DNA of 39,842 bases from Candidatus Bathyarchaeota archaeon (GCA_030615265.1 JAUWZP010000007.1:1-39842), one strand, 5' to 3'; counted from the stretch's first letter, positions 1 to 8,587 are shown. The notes: generated by a model not told the origin, from the sequence alone. A program made the numbers and translations.

Positions 1-1
1 A

Positions 2-694
2 ATAATGAAAGTTATTGTTTTTGTGTCTGATGGTTCCGGACCTACCACTAAGGCTCCGCTGCCTTATGTTGGATTAACTGTTGAGGCGCATTTTAACTCG
101 TCAATAAGCATTCAACATTTCAATGTTACAGTTCAGAACGCGGAATCTTCTTTCACCTACGTTAACGTTACAGAGTTAACCATAAACGGAGAAATCATTC
201 CGCCTGAAAATATAACTGTAAATGGCGAGCCAACTTCATTTCCATATTTCCTTGATTCAAGTGAATCCGTTTTGTTTACATGCGCATGGAACTGGAGAGG
301 TAGTCAAGGTGAAAATGTCGCAGTTGCTGTAAAAACGTTGCAAGGATACACTGCAAAACATATTGTAACTGCTCCTCAGCCAGTAGAGTTAACAATCACA
401 GAAGTTGTTTTCAACTCCACCGTAAGCACGGATCACTTCAACTTAACTCTCGTAAATTCTGAAACTTCTGGGGCGTATGTTGACATCAGCGAAATAACTG
501 TGCACGTAAACAACGAGACCATTAACATAACCGAGTGGACTGCCTACCCGTCACCGAGACTTGAATCAAATTCCTCCATCCTACTCGTCTGCCCTTGGAA
601 TTGGCAAGACCATGCAGGCAAAGGCGAAACAGCAACTATCGTTGTAAATACACTTCAAGGCTTCCAAGTTTCCGACCAAAAAGAGATTCCTTAA
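2..694 (+). CDS. 3' part of a secreted surface protein with two CARDB-like repeats (left-truncated)
   Basis: The reading frame is open to the left edge, so the gene probably begins outside the window; the first ATG is at 5. Two tandem beta-rich repeats of about 105 residues are visible. Each begins with a LT(V/I)xxxxFNS-type strand, carries an HFN(V/L)T motif, and ends with a C(A/P)WNW...TLQG(Y/F) motif, at about residues 25-118 and 125-224. This resembles CARDB or other Ig-like repeats of archaeal cell-surface proteins. Many NxT/S sequons fit an extracellular, possibly glycosylated protein. There is no membrane segment at the C-terminus. The function is unknown. The fold assignment is by pattern only. 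Confidence 0.6.
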   Translation: MMKVIVFVSDGSGPTTKAPLPYVGLTVEAHFNSSISIQHFNVTVQNAESSFTYVNVTELTINGEIIPPENITVNGEPTSFPYFLDSSESVLFTCAWNWRGSQGENVAVAVKTLQGYTAKHIVTAPQPVELTITEVVFNSTVSTDHFNLTLVNSETSGAYVDISEITVHVNNETINITEWTAYPSPRLESNSSILLVCPWNWQDHAGKGETATIVVNTLQGFQVSDQKEIP

Positions 695-759
695 CAAGAG
701 TCTCTCTAGAAACAATGGGAAAGACTTTTTAGAATTGTAATGCAACAGACAAGGCGGTT

Positions 760-1965
760 GTGAAAATGTTTCAAGTCACAGATCGAGTACGCACCATTGA
801 ATATGCCATCCGAGACGTTTTAGTCCAAGCTAAACAGTTGGAGAGAAAGGGCAAAAAAATAATTTACCTCAACATAGGTGACCCTATAAAGTTTGATTTT
901 GACACTCCAAATCACATTAAACAAGCGTTAACGAAAGCTGTAAAGGAAGGTGCCAACTGGTATGCACCTTCGGAAGGCTTGCCAGAACTTAGAGAAGCCA
1001 TCTGCGAAAAAGAAAAGAAAGTTAACCAAGTGGAGATCCAGCCAGAAGACGTGGTTGTCACGCAGGGCCTCTCTGAAGGCATCCAGATGACTATGGCTGC
1101 CATCGTGGAAAACGGCGACGAAGTTTTGGTGCCCGGCCCGACATATCCCCCTTACCTTTCTCATGTCAAGTTTTTCGGAGGCAAGCCTGTTGCATATGAA
1201 ACCGTGGAAGAAAACGGTTGGCAACCTAATGTAAATGACCTCAGGTCAAAAATAACCGAGAAGACTCGAGCGATTGTCGTTATTAATCCTAACAATCCCT
1301 GTGGCGCCCTCTACAGAGAGGAAGTTGTAAAGGACATTGTTGATCTAGCCGGCGAACACAACCTGCTGCTTATTTCTGACGAAATCTATGACAGAATAGT
1401 TTACACAGAAAGGTTTGTCAGCACTTCTCGCATTGCCTCCGATGTGCCTGTTGTTGGGTTAAATGGCTTCTCTAAAACATATCTCATGACTGGCTGGCGA
1501 CTGGGCTATGTATACTTTCACGATGGCAACGGAAGATTAACTGAACTCAGAGGAGGCGTTGAGAAGGAAGCGCGGGTGAGGCTCAGCGCTAATACACCAG
1601 TGCAGAAGGCTGGAGTTGCCGCGTTACGAGGGTCTACCGACCACATCTCGCTTATGGTGGAAAAACTTCGAAAAAGAAGAGACTATGCTTGGAAAAGGCT
1701 GAACGAAATAGATGGAATAAGCTGCACCAAGCCTGAAGGAGCCTTTTATGTTTTTCCAAGAGTTGAAGCTGTGGGGTCAAGATGGAAAACTGATGCCGAG
1801 TTTGTCTATGATCTTCTAGAAGAAACGGGCGTACTTTTCGTTCATGGTTCAGGGTTTGAGCCAACCTATGGCAATGGGCATTTCAGGTCTGTTGTTCTGC
1901 CACCAATCGAGATTCTTGAAGCGGCATTTAATCTACTGGAACAGTTTATGTCAAAGCATTCTTAA
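760..1965 (+). CDS. Class I/II PLP aminotransferase (alanine/aspartate aminotransferase-like)
   Basis: This is a cytosolic fold-type I aminotransferase transferring amino groups between an amino acid and a 2-oxo acid. The length (about 400 residues) is normal for the AlaT/AspC group. Visible landmarks are YAPSEGLPELREAI near residue 68, the cofactor-contact segment NPNNPCG at about 176-182, SDEIYDR at about 206-212, and the Schiff-base lysine in GFSKTYLMTGWRLGY, about K239. The start is GTG at 760 after an aaggcgg purine tract, or ATG two codons later. It converges on the branched-chain aminotransferase. The close match in style to archaeal alanine aminotransferases favours alanine/pyruvate, but substrate cannot be fixed from sequence alone. 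Confidence 0.9.
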   Translation: MKMFQVTDRVRTIEYAIRDVLVQAKQLERKGKKIIYLNIGDPIKFDFDTPNHIKQALTKAVKEGANWYAPSEGLPELREAICEKEKKVNQVEIQPEDVVVTQGLSEGIQMTMAAIVENGDEVLVPGPTYPPYLSHVKFFGGKPVAYETVEENGWQPNVNDLRSKITEKTRAIVVINPNNPCGALYREEVVKDIVDLAGEHNLLLISDEIYDRIVYTERFVSTSRIASDVPVVGLNGFSKTYLMTGWRLGYVYFHDGNGRLTELRGGVEKEARVRLSANTPVQKAGVAALRGSTDHISLMVEKLRKRRDYAWKRLNEIDGISCTKPEGAFYVFPRVEAVGSRWKTDAEFVYDLLEETGVLFVHGSGFEPTYGNGHFRSVVLPPIEILEAAFNLLEQFMSKHS

Positions 1966-1986
1966 CAGCCCTTGCATTGCAGCGAG

Positions 1987-2877
1987 TTAAGGAATCAAAG
2001 TTCCTTCTTTAGGGTCTCTTGTAAGCTTGTTGAACTCTTTCGTCAGTCGTTGAGTTACAGGTCCAGGCTTTCCGTTACCGATAACTCGATTATTTATTTC
2101 TCTAACAGGTATTATTTCCGCCGCAGTTCCAGTGAAGAACACTTCATCTGCAATGAAAAGCTCGTTTGGAGTAATGTTTCTTTCAACCATCGAGTACCCC
2201 AACTTCTTCGCCAATTTCATGGTAAAACCTCGTGTAATTCCGGGCAATGCCCCAGTAGAGATCGGCGGGGTCACAATTCTCCCGTTTTCGACCTTGAAGA
2301 TGTTTTCGGCGACTCCCTCGCAGACGAAACCTCTCTTGTCAAGGCATATGGCTTCGTCTACGCCGGTTATGTTGGCTTCTATCTTGGCGAGGATGCTATT
2401 TAGATAGTTTAACGACTTGATCTCGTGGGTTGTGGCGTCAACTGGGTCTCTTTTCACCCATGAAATCATTGCTGTTATGCCGTTTTTCTTCCTGTCTTTG
2501 CTATGTAACTGTATTAGTGGTTCAGTGATTACTATAACGGTTGGTTTAGGGCATTTCCTTGGGTCTAGTCCGAGGTCTCCGACTCCTCTTGTGACAACAA
2601 GGCGTATGTAACCGTTTTTCAGATTGTTCTTCTTTAAGGTGTCCAAGACGGCCTTTTTCATTTCATCTTTGGTCAATGGTATTTGCAGCATTATTGCGTG
2701 CGCAGACCGGTATAGGCGGTCTAAGTGTTCATCTAATTTGAAAACTGTGCCTTCGTAGGCTCTTATTCCTTCGAAGATTCCGTCGCCGTAGAGCAAGCCG
2801 TGGTCGTAAACTGAAACTTTTGCTTCTGATTTTGGGTGGAAGTTGCCATCAATATAAACTAGTAATTCTCCCTTCAC
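1987..2877 (-). CDS. ilvE: Branched-chain amino acid aminotransferase (class IV PLP)
   Basis: This enzyme performs the last transamination in valine, leucine and isoleucine synthesis using pyridoxal phosphate. It has the fold-type IV signature: YIDGxF near the N-terminus, DHGLLYGDGIFEGIRAY at about 25-41, and the PLP lysine in HEIKSLNYLNSILAK (about K154). It also has E(A/S)ICLDKRGFVCEGVAENIF at about 175-194 and FFTGTAAEIIPV near 250. The length of 296 is typical. The start is GTG at 2877, with a strong GGAGG seven bases upstream. D-amino acid or aminodeoxychorismate lyase relatives share this fold; the full set of motifs favours IlvE. Confidence 0.93.
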   Translation of the reverse strand: MKGELLVYIDGNFHPKSEAKVSVYDHGLLYGDGIFEGIRAYEGTVFKLDEHLDRLYRSAHAIMLQIPLTKDEMKKAVLDTLKKNNLKNGYIRLVVTRGVGDLGLDPRKCPKPTVIVITEPLIQLHSKDRKKNGITAMISWVKRDPVDATTHEIKSLNYLNSILAKIEANITGVDEAICLDKRGFVCEGVAENIFKVENGRIVTPPISTGALPGITRGFTMKLAKKLGYSMVERNITPNELFIADEVFFTGTAAEIIPVREINNRVIGNGKPGPVTQRLTKEFNKLTRDPKEGTLIP

Positions 2878-2986
2878 TTATTAGCCTCCTAGGTTAGAAT
2901 ATGTATGCAGACTTCAATTCTCTTTTATGCTTTTTGGCAAAAATGGTAATAACATTTAGAACACTACGGCATCTGCGCTGTTGTAG

Positions 2987-3919
2987 CTAGGAGAACTCTT
3001 GCGCCACAGATATGAAGCCTACAAAAGAGGAGATCACAAGTAAGATGCCTCCGATGGCTATAAGGATGAGGCTGGCACTCCAAAAAACAACGGTGCTTAG
3101 GACCCAGTTGGGCATCTCATGGAAAGGTCCAATCCACGGAGATTTCCATATCCAATTCCAAAAGCTGAGAGATAGGAATAACGAACCGACGAAAAGGCCG
3201 ATTCCATAGATCAATCCGATAAGCGATAGAAAAACATGAGTTAACGGTTTTCCTTCGCTGTGATTTGAAGAGAATAAGTGAGCAAGAGCAGCAATTGGAC
3301 CTAATACAATTACAATGCCCTCTAGGATAGCCATTGACATGAAAGGGCCAGTAAACGGAATGTCCCATTTAAAGACAAGCTCGAGAATAGAGACGTTATA
3401 TATAACTCGAGCTATGACAACGCCTCCTAAAACTCCAATTATGGCTCCTCCGATCTTGATGGGGGAAGAAGGCATGATGTATAAGGCAACGCTTAATACA
3501 ATGAGTACTGAGCCGCTGAGCATCAGCAGCGCGTCTATATTTGTCTCTTGAATCAGCAGTATGGAGCCTACACCTAAGCAGAGTAGATAAAATGATGCCA
3601 CAAGTGTGCCGAGAAACACAACGCCTTTGGTTATGGTTCTCTCATAATACTGAACTGCTCCCACAACAAACAGTAAGCCTACAACCATCAAAGCTATCGA
3701 GGCTAGAATGAACAATATTTTGCCAGAAATTTCAGCAACAATTTGCTGGGAAGAGATTTCAAACTGGGCGATCGAGTAGCCTAACAAAATTGTTATGGGC
3801 ACATTGACTAGAATGAAACCTATTCCTAGAATTGTGAAAGCTACTAGAACCATCTTCTTAAGAAGCGGCTCTTCACCAACACTTCCTTTTTTTGTTGATT
3901 TTGAACGGTTACTCACCAT
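2987..3919 (-). CDS. Polytopic membrane protein of unknown function
   Basis: I do not recognise a family. The 310-residue product has a short basic N-terminus (NRSKSTKKG) and about eight hydrophobic segments, near residues 25-50, 66-90, 98-125, 130-150, 156-175, 190-215, 228-255 and 275-305. It is therefore an integral membrane protein with little soluble sequence. No catalytic or transport motif stands out. The ATG start at 3919 follows a gaggt SD-like stretch, and a clean TATA-like element lies about 50 bases upstream at 3971-3979. This makes it a monocistronic unit downstream of, but not fused to, the thrS transcript. Confidence 0.7.
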   Translation of the reverse strand: MVSNRSKSTKKGSVGEEPLLKKMVLVAFTILGIGFILVNVPITILLGYSIAQFEISSQQIVAEISGKILFILASIALMVVGLLFVVGAVQYYERTITKGVVFLGTLVASFYLLCLGVGSILLIQETNIDALLMLSGSVLIVLSVALYIMPSSPIKIGGAIIGVLGGVVIARVIYNVSILELVFKWDIPFTGPFMSMAILEGIVIVLGPIAALAHLFSSNHSEGKPLTHVFLSLIGLIYGIGLFVGSLFLSLSFWNWIWKSPWIGPFHEMPNWVLSTVVFWSASLILIAIGGILLVISSFVGFISVAQEFS

Positions 3920-3968
3920 CAGACCTCACTATTACAAACGTTATCAAATGGCGGAATGTCTTCGCAAC

Positions 3969-3981
3969 CGTATATAACCTA
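3969..3981 (-). promoter_or_regulatory. TATA-box promoter of the 2987-3919 membrane protein gene
   Basis: On the reverse strand the sequence aggTTATATAcgg matches an archaeal TATA element. It lies about 25 bases upstream of an inferred transcription start near 3945, giving a leader of about 25-30 bases before the ATG at 3919. Confidence 0.5.
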
Positions 3982-4011
3982 TGAATTTTTAATATTTACT
4001 ACACGTAAATT

Positions 4012-5874
4012 TCAGAAAGAAAACTGAGGTCTCTTTGAGAGATGTCTGGGAAGAGTCAGCGGCTGAAAAGGCTTGTCTTCTGTCTTCTCCTTTATCATCT
4101 CTATTAGCTTTTGAAGACGCATCTTCCTAATCTCTTTGGCTTCTCTGTCTCGAACTGGCAGAACACCTGAATCGATCTCCCTCTGCCCGACAACAAGGAT
4201 GTAACTGATCCACTCGGTTTCGGCTGCTCTAACTTTTTTTCCCAGTGTTAACGCGCGGTCGTCAACATCAACTCTTATGCAGTTTTTCTCGATTTCATGT
4301 GCAATTTTGTCTGCTTCATCGAGAAAGCTGTCTGAAACTGGTATGACTCTGACCTGAACTGGTGCGAGCCACAATGGAAGTGTTGGGACGCCGCCCTTTA
4401 GCTGGTCTCTATGGGCTTTCTCTAGCATCGCATAGATGCATCTCTCGATAGCGCCGCTGGGGCTGCAGTGTAAAACCAATGGGTACCGTTTCTCTCCTTT
4501 TTCATCTGTGTAGGTCATGTCATATCTCTCAGCGTTTTCTATATCTATCTGGTCTGTGGATAGGGCTGAAGCTTTGTCGAGGTTGTCTATGAAGTTGAAT
4601 TCCCATTTTAGTATAAAATAGAAGAAGCGTTCATCCCATATTTCAATAAGTGCAGGTTTGCCGAATCGCTTGCCAATTGAAACAATGAAGTCTCTGTTTT
4701 TCTCGTAGAAATCCTTTGTGAATCTTATGGCTAATTCAAAATCTTCTTTTCCAAACCCCAGAGCTTCCATTATTTCAAGGCATAGATTAAACCTTTTAAG
4801 GAATTCCGTTTTGACCTGTTCGATGTCAGCGCACAAAGCGTGGCAGTCTGGCATCGTGAACGCTCGAAGTCGACGAAGCCCAACGAGTTCGCCGCTTTTT
4901 TCTCGTCTAAAGCTGTATCTAGTCAACTCATAAATTCGGAGCGGAAGCTGCTTATACGAAAACTGAGTGTCATGCACCATAAGAAACTGTCCGAAGCAAG
5001 CGCTAAACCGTAGGAAGAGGTCTTTGTCTTCCGACTTTACAGTGTATTGTCTAGCTGGAAACCGATCCAAGTAACTGGCGAGGCTGGGATGATTAAAATC
5101 GTACATGACAGGCGTTTCAACTTCCATGGCCCCATATTCCACGACTTTCCGCGTGACATATTGCTCAAGCAAGCCTTTTATTAATCGACCTTTAGGAGGC
5201 CACCTGAAATTGCCAGGGTCACTGCCTGGTTCATAGTCAGCGATTCCCAGTTTTTTCATCAATTTGACATGGGGCGGAATCTGCTGGACAGCACGTACTT
5301 TTGAGATTTCATATCCTGCGAGCTTTTCCAGCATTTCATGTTTTTTGAAATCAAACTTTTCTATCGGAATCTTTTTGCCGTCAGGTTGAAGGATAAACCA
5401 GTGGGACTTTAGTTTTTCTTCGGCCTTTACTGCCTTGGAGACTTTTTCTTCCTTTTCTTCTTCCACTGAAGATATTATGTGAAGTTGTTCGGCTAGTGGG
5501 TGACCTTTAATGGAGAGGGAAAACTGTTTGCACCAGCCAAAAGGAGTGCTGTAGGTTTCTATTCCTGTGTCTTCAGCGTATTTCCTCATGGCTTTTAAAA
5601 CGTTGAGAGCCTTGTATGGCTTGGCAAGGTTGCTGCTTAGGTGAGCGTATGGATAGATTAGAATGCGATTAGCCCCTAACTTTTTCAACGAATTCTTAAT
5701 CTCATCTATCGCTTTTTCAGCGACCTCTTCGTTGTCTTCCTCTTCTACGCTTGTGAACAATACAACGACTTCTTCCAGTCTTTGCACTTTCTTCTCCGCT
5801 GGTTCAACTATAGTTGCCTCCTTCTTTACTGGTTTGTATTCTATGAAGTTGGAGTGCAACTGGAGGATTCTCAT
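4012..5874 (-). CDS. thrS: Threonyl-tRNA synthetase, archaeal type
   Basis: This enzyme charges tRNA-Thr with threonine. The N-terminus (MRILQLHSNFIEYKP..., to about residue 145) is the archaeal editing domain related to D-aminoacyl-tRNA deacylase. It replaces the bacterial TGS/editing modules. A class II catalytic core follows: motif 1 region around RKVVEYGAMEVETPVMYD, motif 2 around RYSFRREKSGELVGLRRLRAF, and motif 3 in HCSPSGAIERCIYAMLE. A C-terminal anticodon-binding domain (PLWLAPVQVRVIPVSD...LVVGQREID) completes it. The length of 620 is normal. The start is ATG at 5874 behind gatgattt. It sits last in a reverse-strand run with the zinc-site protein and the sugar kinase. Confidence 0.96.
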   Translation of the reverse strand: MRILQLHSNFIEYKPVKKEATIVEPAEKKVQRLEEVVVLFTSVEEEDNEEVAEKAIDEIKNSLKKLGANRILIYPYAHLSSNLAKPYKALNVLKAMRKYAEDTGIETYSTPFGWCKQFSLSIKGHPLAEQLHIISSVEEEKEEKVSKAVKAEEKLKSHWFILQPDGKKIPIEKFDFKKHEMLEKLAGYEISKVRAVQQIPPHVKLMKKLGIADYEPGSDPGNFRWPPKGRLIKGLLEQYVTRKVVEYGAMEVETPVMYDFNHPSLASYLDRFPARQYTVKSEDKDLFLRFSACFGQFLMVHDTQFSYKQLPLRIYELTRYSFRREKSGELVGLRRLRAFTMPDCHALCADIEQVKTEFLKRFNLCLEIMEALGFGKEDFELAIRFTKDFYEKNRDFIVSIGKRFGKPALIEIWDERFFYFILKWEFNFIDNLDKASALSTDQIDIENAERYDMTYTDEKGEKRYPLVLHCSPSGAIERCIYAMLEKAHRDQLKGGVPTLPLWLAPVQVRVIPVSDSFLDEADKIAHEIEKNCIRVDVDDRALTLGKKVRAAETEWISYILVVGQREIDSGVLPVRDREAKEIRKMRLQKLIEMIKEKTEDKPFQPLTLPRHLSKRPQFSF

Positions 5875-5974
5875 GTCAAATCATCTTTCAAACTGTCTTG
5901 AAGACGCGATAATCGCGCAACCCATTGATAAAAAGAGTTCTCCATAGATTAGTTTTGCGTAGGATTCGACGCGG

Positions 5975-6184
5975 TCACGGTGTTCCATGTCTCCATTTTT
6001 CCAGCATTCGATCCTTTTTTGTTTCCTTCTTGAACTCTTTGTAATGTTCCTTGCACAGATACGCCCGTCTTGTTTCGCCTACTTTGAGTCCGGCGCCCGT
6101 CACCTTGTCTACTGGCAACGAACGTACCGCTCCTTTTTCGCAACCCGTTACCGAGCATTTAACGCCTTTTGCCACTCGCCCCAA
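5975..6184 (-). CDS. Small zinc-site protein, conserved hypothetical
   Basis: A 69-residue basic protein with a likely zinc site built from CSVTGC near the N-terminus (about C9 and C14) and CKEH near the middle (about C44 and H47). A lysine-rich helical tail follows (EFKKETKKDRMLEKW). The size, charge and metal site suggest an RNA- or ribosome-associated protein, but this is inference; I do not recognise a named family. The TTG start at 6184 is supported by GGAGGC seven bases upstream. It lies 25 bases after the sugar kinase and about 100 bases before thrS, all on the same strand, so co-transcription with thrS is plausible. Confidence 0.75.
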   Translation of the reverse strand: MGRVAKGVKCSVTGCEKGAVRSLPVDKVTGAGLKVGETRRAYLCKEHYKEFKKETKKDRMLEKWRHGTP

Positions 6185-6209
6185 GCGTAAGCCTCCAAGA
6201 CTTTACATA

Positions 6210-7127
6210 TTAGATGCCGAGTGGTTTAAGTCCTTTTTCATAAATTCCCCTTGCTCTCATATAGGTCTCTTCTTTTTCTCCAAACACAGCTGGCCCAATG
6301 CCTTCAACTACAAAGGAAGACGCCGCGGAACCGACGCATGCACACCACAAAGGCTCTTTTCCCTTCAGGTATTCAGCGAGGAAGCCGCCAATGAAAGCGT
6401 CGCCAGCGCCAGTTGGATCTCGAATAACCCTAGGCCTGCATGGAGGTATTTGATAAAACTCATCGTCCACCAGTAAGATTGTTCCTTTCACGTCCTGAGT
6501 TACCATCACTATTTTGACCCCGTAATCTCGAATCTTTCTCATGGCTAGCGGCAATTCCTTCAGTCGTGTTATCATCGTGATTTCGCGGCTTGAAGACTTG
6601 TATATGTCAATTTGCGTAAGCGCTTGGTCGGCTTTCCATGGTCTCGGACGCATGTTTCCCTTTTCGTCAAAGGTTCGGATGAATCCTTGAGGGTCAAGCG
6701 CGACGATTTGTGTAAGTCCACGGAGGTTGGCGATAACTGCTCTTTGAATTTCGTTTGCGACGGGTGCTATATGGAGGGCTTTGGTTTGTAAAGAGTCTGG
6801 TACATCCTGCGTTGAGATGGGTGGCGCACGATTTCGTAGTTGAAGTTTTCGTTGTCCATTCTTGTATGTTAGAATGAACTTTGTTGTGGCGGCGCTCCTA
6901 ACTCGTTTCAGCCCAGAGAGGTCAACGCCATTAGCTTTCAACCATTCTAAATTTGCATTATGAAAATCTTTGCCTACTTTGGAGATTACCGAAACTTTGG
7001 CGCCAAGTTTAGCCGCTGCAATAGAAGTGTAGGTTGGCGGTCCGCCTAGAGTGGGCTGGGGGAAAGCGATTTTGGGTGATGTTATGAAATCTACGGCGAA
7101 ATGTCCAACCGTTACCAAGTCAAACAT
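6210..7127 (-). CDS. PfkB-family carbohydrate kinase
   Basis: This is a ribokinase-like kinase that phosphorylates a sugar or nucleoside with ATP or another phosphate donor. The N-terminal signature is GGPPTYTSIAAAKLGAKVSVISKVGKD (from about residue 28). The C-terminal signature is DPTGAGDAFIGGFLAEYL, with the catalytic Asp in GAGD at about residue 243. The length of 305 is typical. The region between (about 110-200) is divergent, so the substrate cannot be assigned; archaeal relatives act on fructose 6-phosphate, nucleosides, inositol or KDG. The start is ATG at 7127. It heads the reverse-strand run kinase - zinc protein - thrS and is divergent from S26e. Confidence 0.88.
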   Translation of the reverse strand: MFDLVTVGHFAVDFITSPKIAFPQPTLGGPPTYTSIAAAKLGAKVSVISKVGKDFHNANLEWLKANGVDLSGLKRVRSAATTKFILTYKNGQRKLQLRNRAPPISTQDVPDSLQTKALHIAPVANEIQRAVIANLRGLTQIVALDPQGFIRTFDEKGNMRPRPWKADQALTQIDIYKSSSREITMITRLKELPLAMRKIRDYGVKIVMVTQDVKGTILLVDDEFYQIPPCRPRVIRDPTGAGDAFIGGFLAEYLKGKEPLWCACVGSAASSFVVEGIGPAVFGEKEETYMRARGIYEKGLKPLGI

Positions 7128-7186
7128 GCTGGCTTTGCATCCTGCACAATATTAGCTTACGCTGGCAATAAATTGTTAACTTTGAG

Positions 7187-7200
7187 GAAAAATATATAGA
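7187..7200 (+). promoter_or_regulatory. TATA-box promoter for the S26e gene
   Basis: The sequence gaaaaATATATAga is a strong archaeal TATA element in the 121-base divergent gap between the sugar kinase and S26e. It is about 50-60 bases upstream of the S26e start, leaving a leader of about 25 bases. The same AT block could also serve the reverse strand. Confidence 0.5.
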
Positions 7201-7248
7201 ATTGGTTATAAACGCGCTTTACATTCATTATGCCCGAGATGGTAAACT

Positions 7249-7554
7249 GTGCCGATGAAACGGAAAAGCCGCGGAAGATCTAAAGGCGGCAAAGGCAGAG
7301 GTTCACTTGTGCAGTGTAGCCAATGCGGATCTCTGGTTCCCCAAGACAAAGCCAAAAAAATTTTTCGCAGGACCACATTAATTGAGCCAGTTCTAGCTCG
7401 GGAACTCCGCCAAAAAGGCGCTTATATTCCTTCCAATGTGAGCGTTCGATACTACTGCATTTCATGTGCTGTTCACCGCGGCGTAGTGAAGGTTCGGGCA
7501 AAAGGTGAACGAAAACAACGTTGGAGACACGGCAGACGCCCCCGTCCCCGTTAA
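7249..7554 (+). CDS. rps26e: 30S ribosomal protein S26e
   Basis: A small-subunit ribosomal protein shared by eukaryotes and TACK/Asgard archaea, near the mRNA exit channel in eukaryotic ribosomes. The 101-residue product has the expected basic N-terminus (KRKSRGRSKGGKGRG). A four-cysteine zinc site follows (CSQC at about 23-26 and CISC at about 72-75), and the tail is arginine-rich (RKQRWRHGRRPRPR). The start is GTG at 7249, or ATG at 7255. The gagatggt stretch upstream acts as a Shine-Dalgarno site for either. It converges with the phosphatidyltransferase, whose stop codon overlaps its end by four bases. Its presence argues against a euryarchaeal host. Confidence 0.93.
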   Translation: MPMKRKSRGRSKGGKGRGSLVQCSQCGSLVPQDKAKKIFRRTTLIEPVLARELRQKGAYIPSNVSVRYYCISCAVHRGVVKVRAKGERKQRWRHGRRPRPR

Positions 7555-8168
7555 ACTACTCCTATCAACCGCTCCTTTTGTGAGGCTCTTCTGAAGTAGA
7601 TCACCCGTTGAAGCACAGTTAAGTTAGTCGAAACCGCTAAGAAGACTATCCCCCACTGCAATGCTTCTCCCCATGCCAAAGTGAGAAAGCTAGCGACAAC
7701 GAGTATTAATATGCGTTCAGCGCGTTCCATCAAGCCAACGGTCTCCATCTTCACCCCAGCCGCTTCTGCCCTTGCCCTACAATAGCTTACCAGTAACGAA
7801 CCTATCAACGCCAAAAGCCCCCAGCGAACATCGCTTAACCCACCAAGAATCATACCCGCATAAACCATTGCGTCGGTGTAACGGTCAAGTAACGAGTCTA
7901 AGAAACCGCCGAATGCCGTGGCTTCGCCAAACCGCCTTGCCAGAACACCGTCCAAAGCATCGCAAAAACCAGAAGCAAGGAGGAAAAGTGGCGCTAATAC
8001 TAAGAGAAGTGCTGGTTGAGACTCCCACTGCCAGTAGCTAACTGCAGAAAGCACGGCGAAGAAAATGCCGATTACGCTGACCTTGTTAGGTGTTAACCCT
8101 AGACTATGGGCAAGTTTAGCTTCGCCAACCAGCCACAACTGAACTTTCTCTTTCAATTTGGTAAGCAA
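7551..8168 (-). CDS. CDP-alcohol phosphatidyltransferase (archaetidylinositol-phosphate synthase-like)
   Basis: A membrane enzyme that displaces CMP from a CDP-lipid or CDP-alcohol to make phospholipid headgroups; the archaeal relatives make archaetidylinositol phosphate. The family motif DxxDGxxARx8Gx3Dx3D is complete (DALDGVLARR...GGFLDSLLDR). Several hydrophobic segments surround it. The frame is open up to 8333, but a TATA-like element at 8207-8219 would place the transcript start near 8187. I therefore prefer TTG at 8168, preceded by ggcgga, giving about 205 residues, which is normal for the family. An ATG at 8225 would lie upstream of the promoter and also run toward the divergent DUF1805 gene. 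Confidence 0.88.
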   Translation of the reverse strand: MLTKLKEKVQLWLVGEAKLAHSLGLTPNKVSVIGIFFAVLSAVSYWQWESQPALLLVLAPLFLLASGFCDALDGVLARRFGEATAFGGFLDSLLDRYTDAMVYAGMILGGLSDVRWGLLALIGSLLVSYCRARAEAAGVKMETVGLMERAERILILVVASFLTLAWGEALQWGIVFLAVSTNLTVLQRVIYFRRASQKERLIGVV

Positions 8169-8205
8169 TTCTATTCCGCCACAGTTGAGATAGGTATTAT
8201 CGTAA

Positions 8206-8220
8206 TCTTTATTTAAAAAC
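8206..8220. promoter_or_regulatory. Shared TATA element between two divergent genes
   Basis: The sequence ctTTATTTAAAaacc reads as a TATA-like element on both strands (reverse: ggTTTTTAAATAAag). Starts would fall near 8187 on the reverse strand (phosphatidyltransferase) and near 8240 on the forward strand (DUF1805 protein). Both agree with the Shine-Dalgarno-supported start codons at 8168 and 8255. Confidence 0.45.
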
Positions 8221-8254
8221 CACATATGAACAAATAACGCTAAAGGTGTACCAC

Positions 8255-8548
8255 ATGATCGAAGTTTCTCCTTTAAGAATTGATGACAAAACAGCAACGG
8301 GACTTCGAGTGGAGTTGCCGGACTCTCCGCCATTGCTGATGATAATTGGAAAAACAGGCTTTGTTGGATGCGGCTTCATAAACATCGATGCGGCTGAAAA
8401 ACTTAACGTAGCGGCAGCCATTGTAAGCGGGGTCAAAACTTTCGAGGATGTCTTTAACGCTGAAGTCCAAGCGGTTACTTCAAAGGCGAAAGCTAGAGGA
8501 GTTAGAGTTAGAATGAAAGGAGAAGAAGCGGTGAAGTTGCTTCTTTAA
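8255..8548 (+). CDS. DUF1805 (YunC-like) protein
   Basis: A 97-residue protein of the DUF1805 family, found in archaea and in Bacillus as YunC. It has no established biochemical role. Features typical of the family are the central GKTGFVGCGFINIDAAEKL segment and the following VSGVKTFEDVFNA. I chose ATG at 8255 because aaaggtg sits 5-10 bases upstream; an in-frame GTG at 8246 lies inside that Shine-Dalgarno sequence. The gene is divergent from the phosphatidyltransferase and is followed by an inverted repeat and the proS promoter region. Confidence 0.85.
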   Translation: MIEVSPLRIDDKTATGLRVELPDSPPLLMIIGKTGFVGCGFINIDAAEKLNVAAAIVSGVKTFEDVFNAEVQAVTSKAKARGVRVRMKGEEAVKLLL

Positions 8549-8563
8549 TCTCAGCTGGCTACA

Positions 8564-8581
8564 CAATGATGAGGGTCATTG
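8564..8581 (+). promoter_or_regulatory. Perfect 6-bp inverted repeat just upstream of the proS TATA element
   Basis: CAATGA and TCATTG flank a 6-base loop, and the element ends about nine bases before the TATA-like tttaaatag at 8591. It could be a terminator hairpin for the DUF1805 gene or a repressor-binding site over the proS promoter. Only the symmetry is seen; the role is a guess. Confidence 0.3.
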
Positions 8582-8587
8582 AGGGAA

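Noticed and set aside
1972-2403. 143-codon forward open frame with ATG over the ilvE gene
   Set aside because: It is wholly antisense to a well-supported aminotransferase and has no motifs or promoter of its own.
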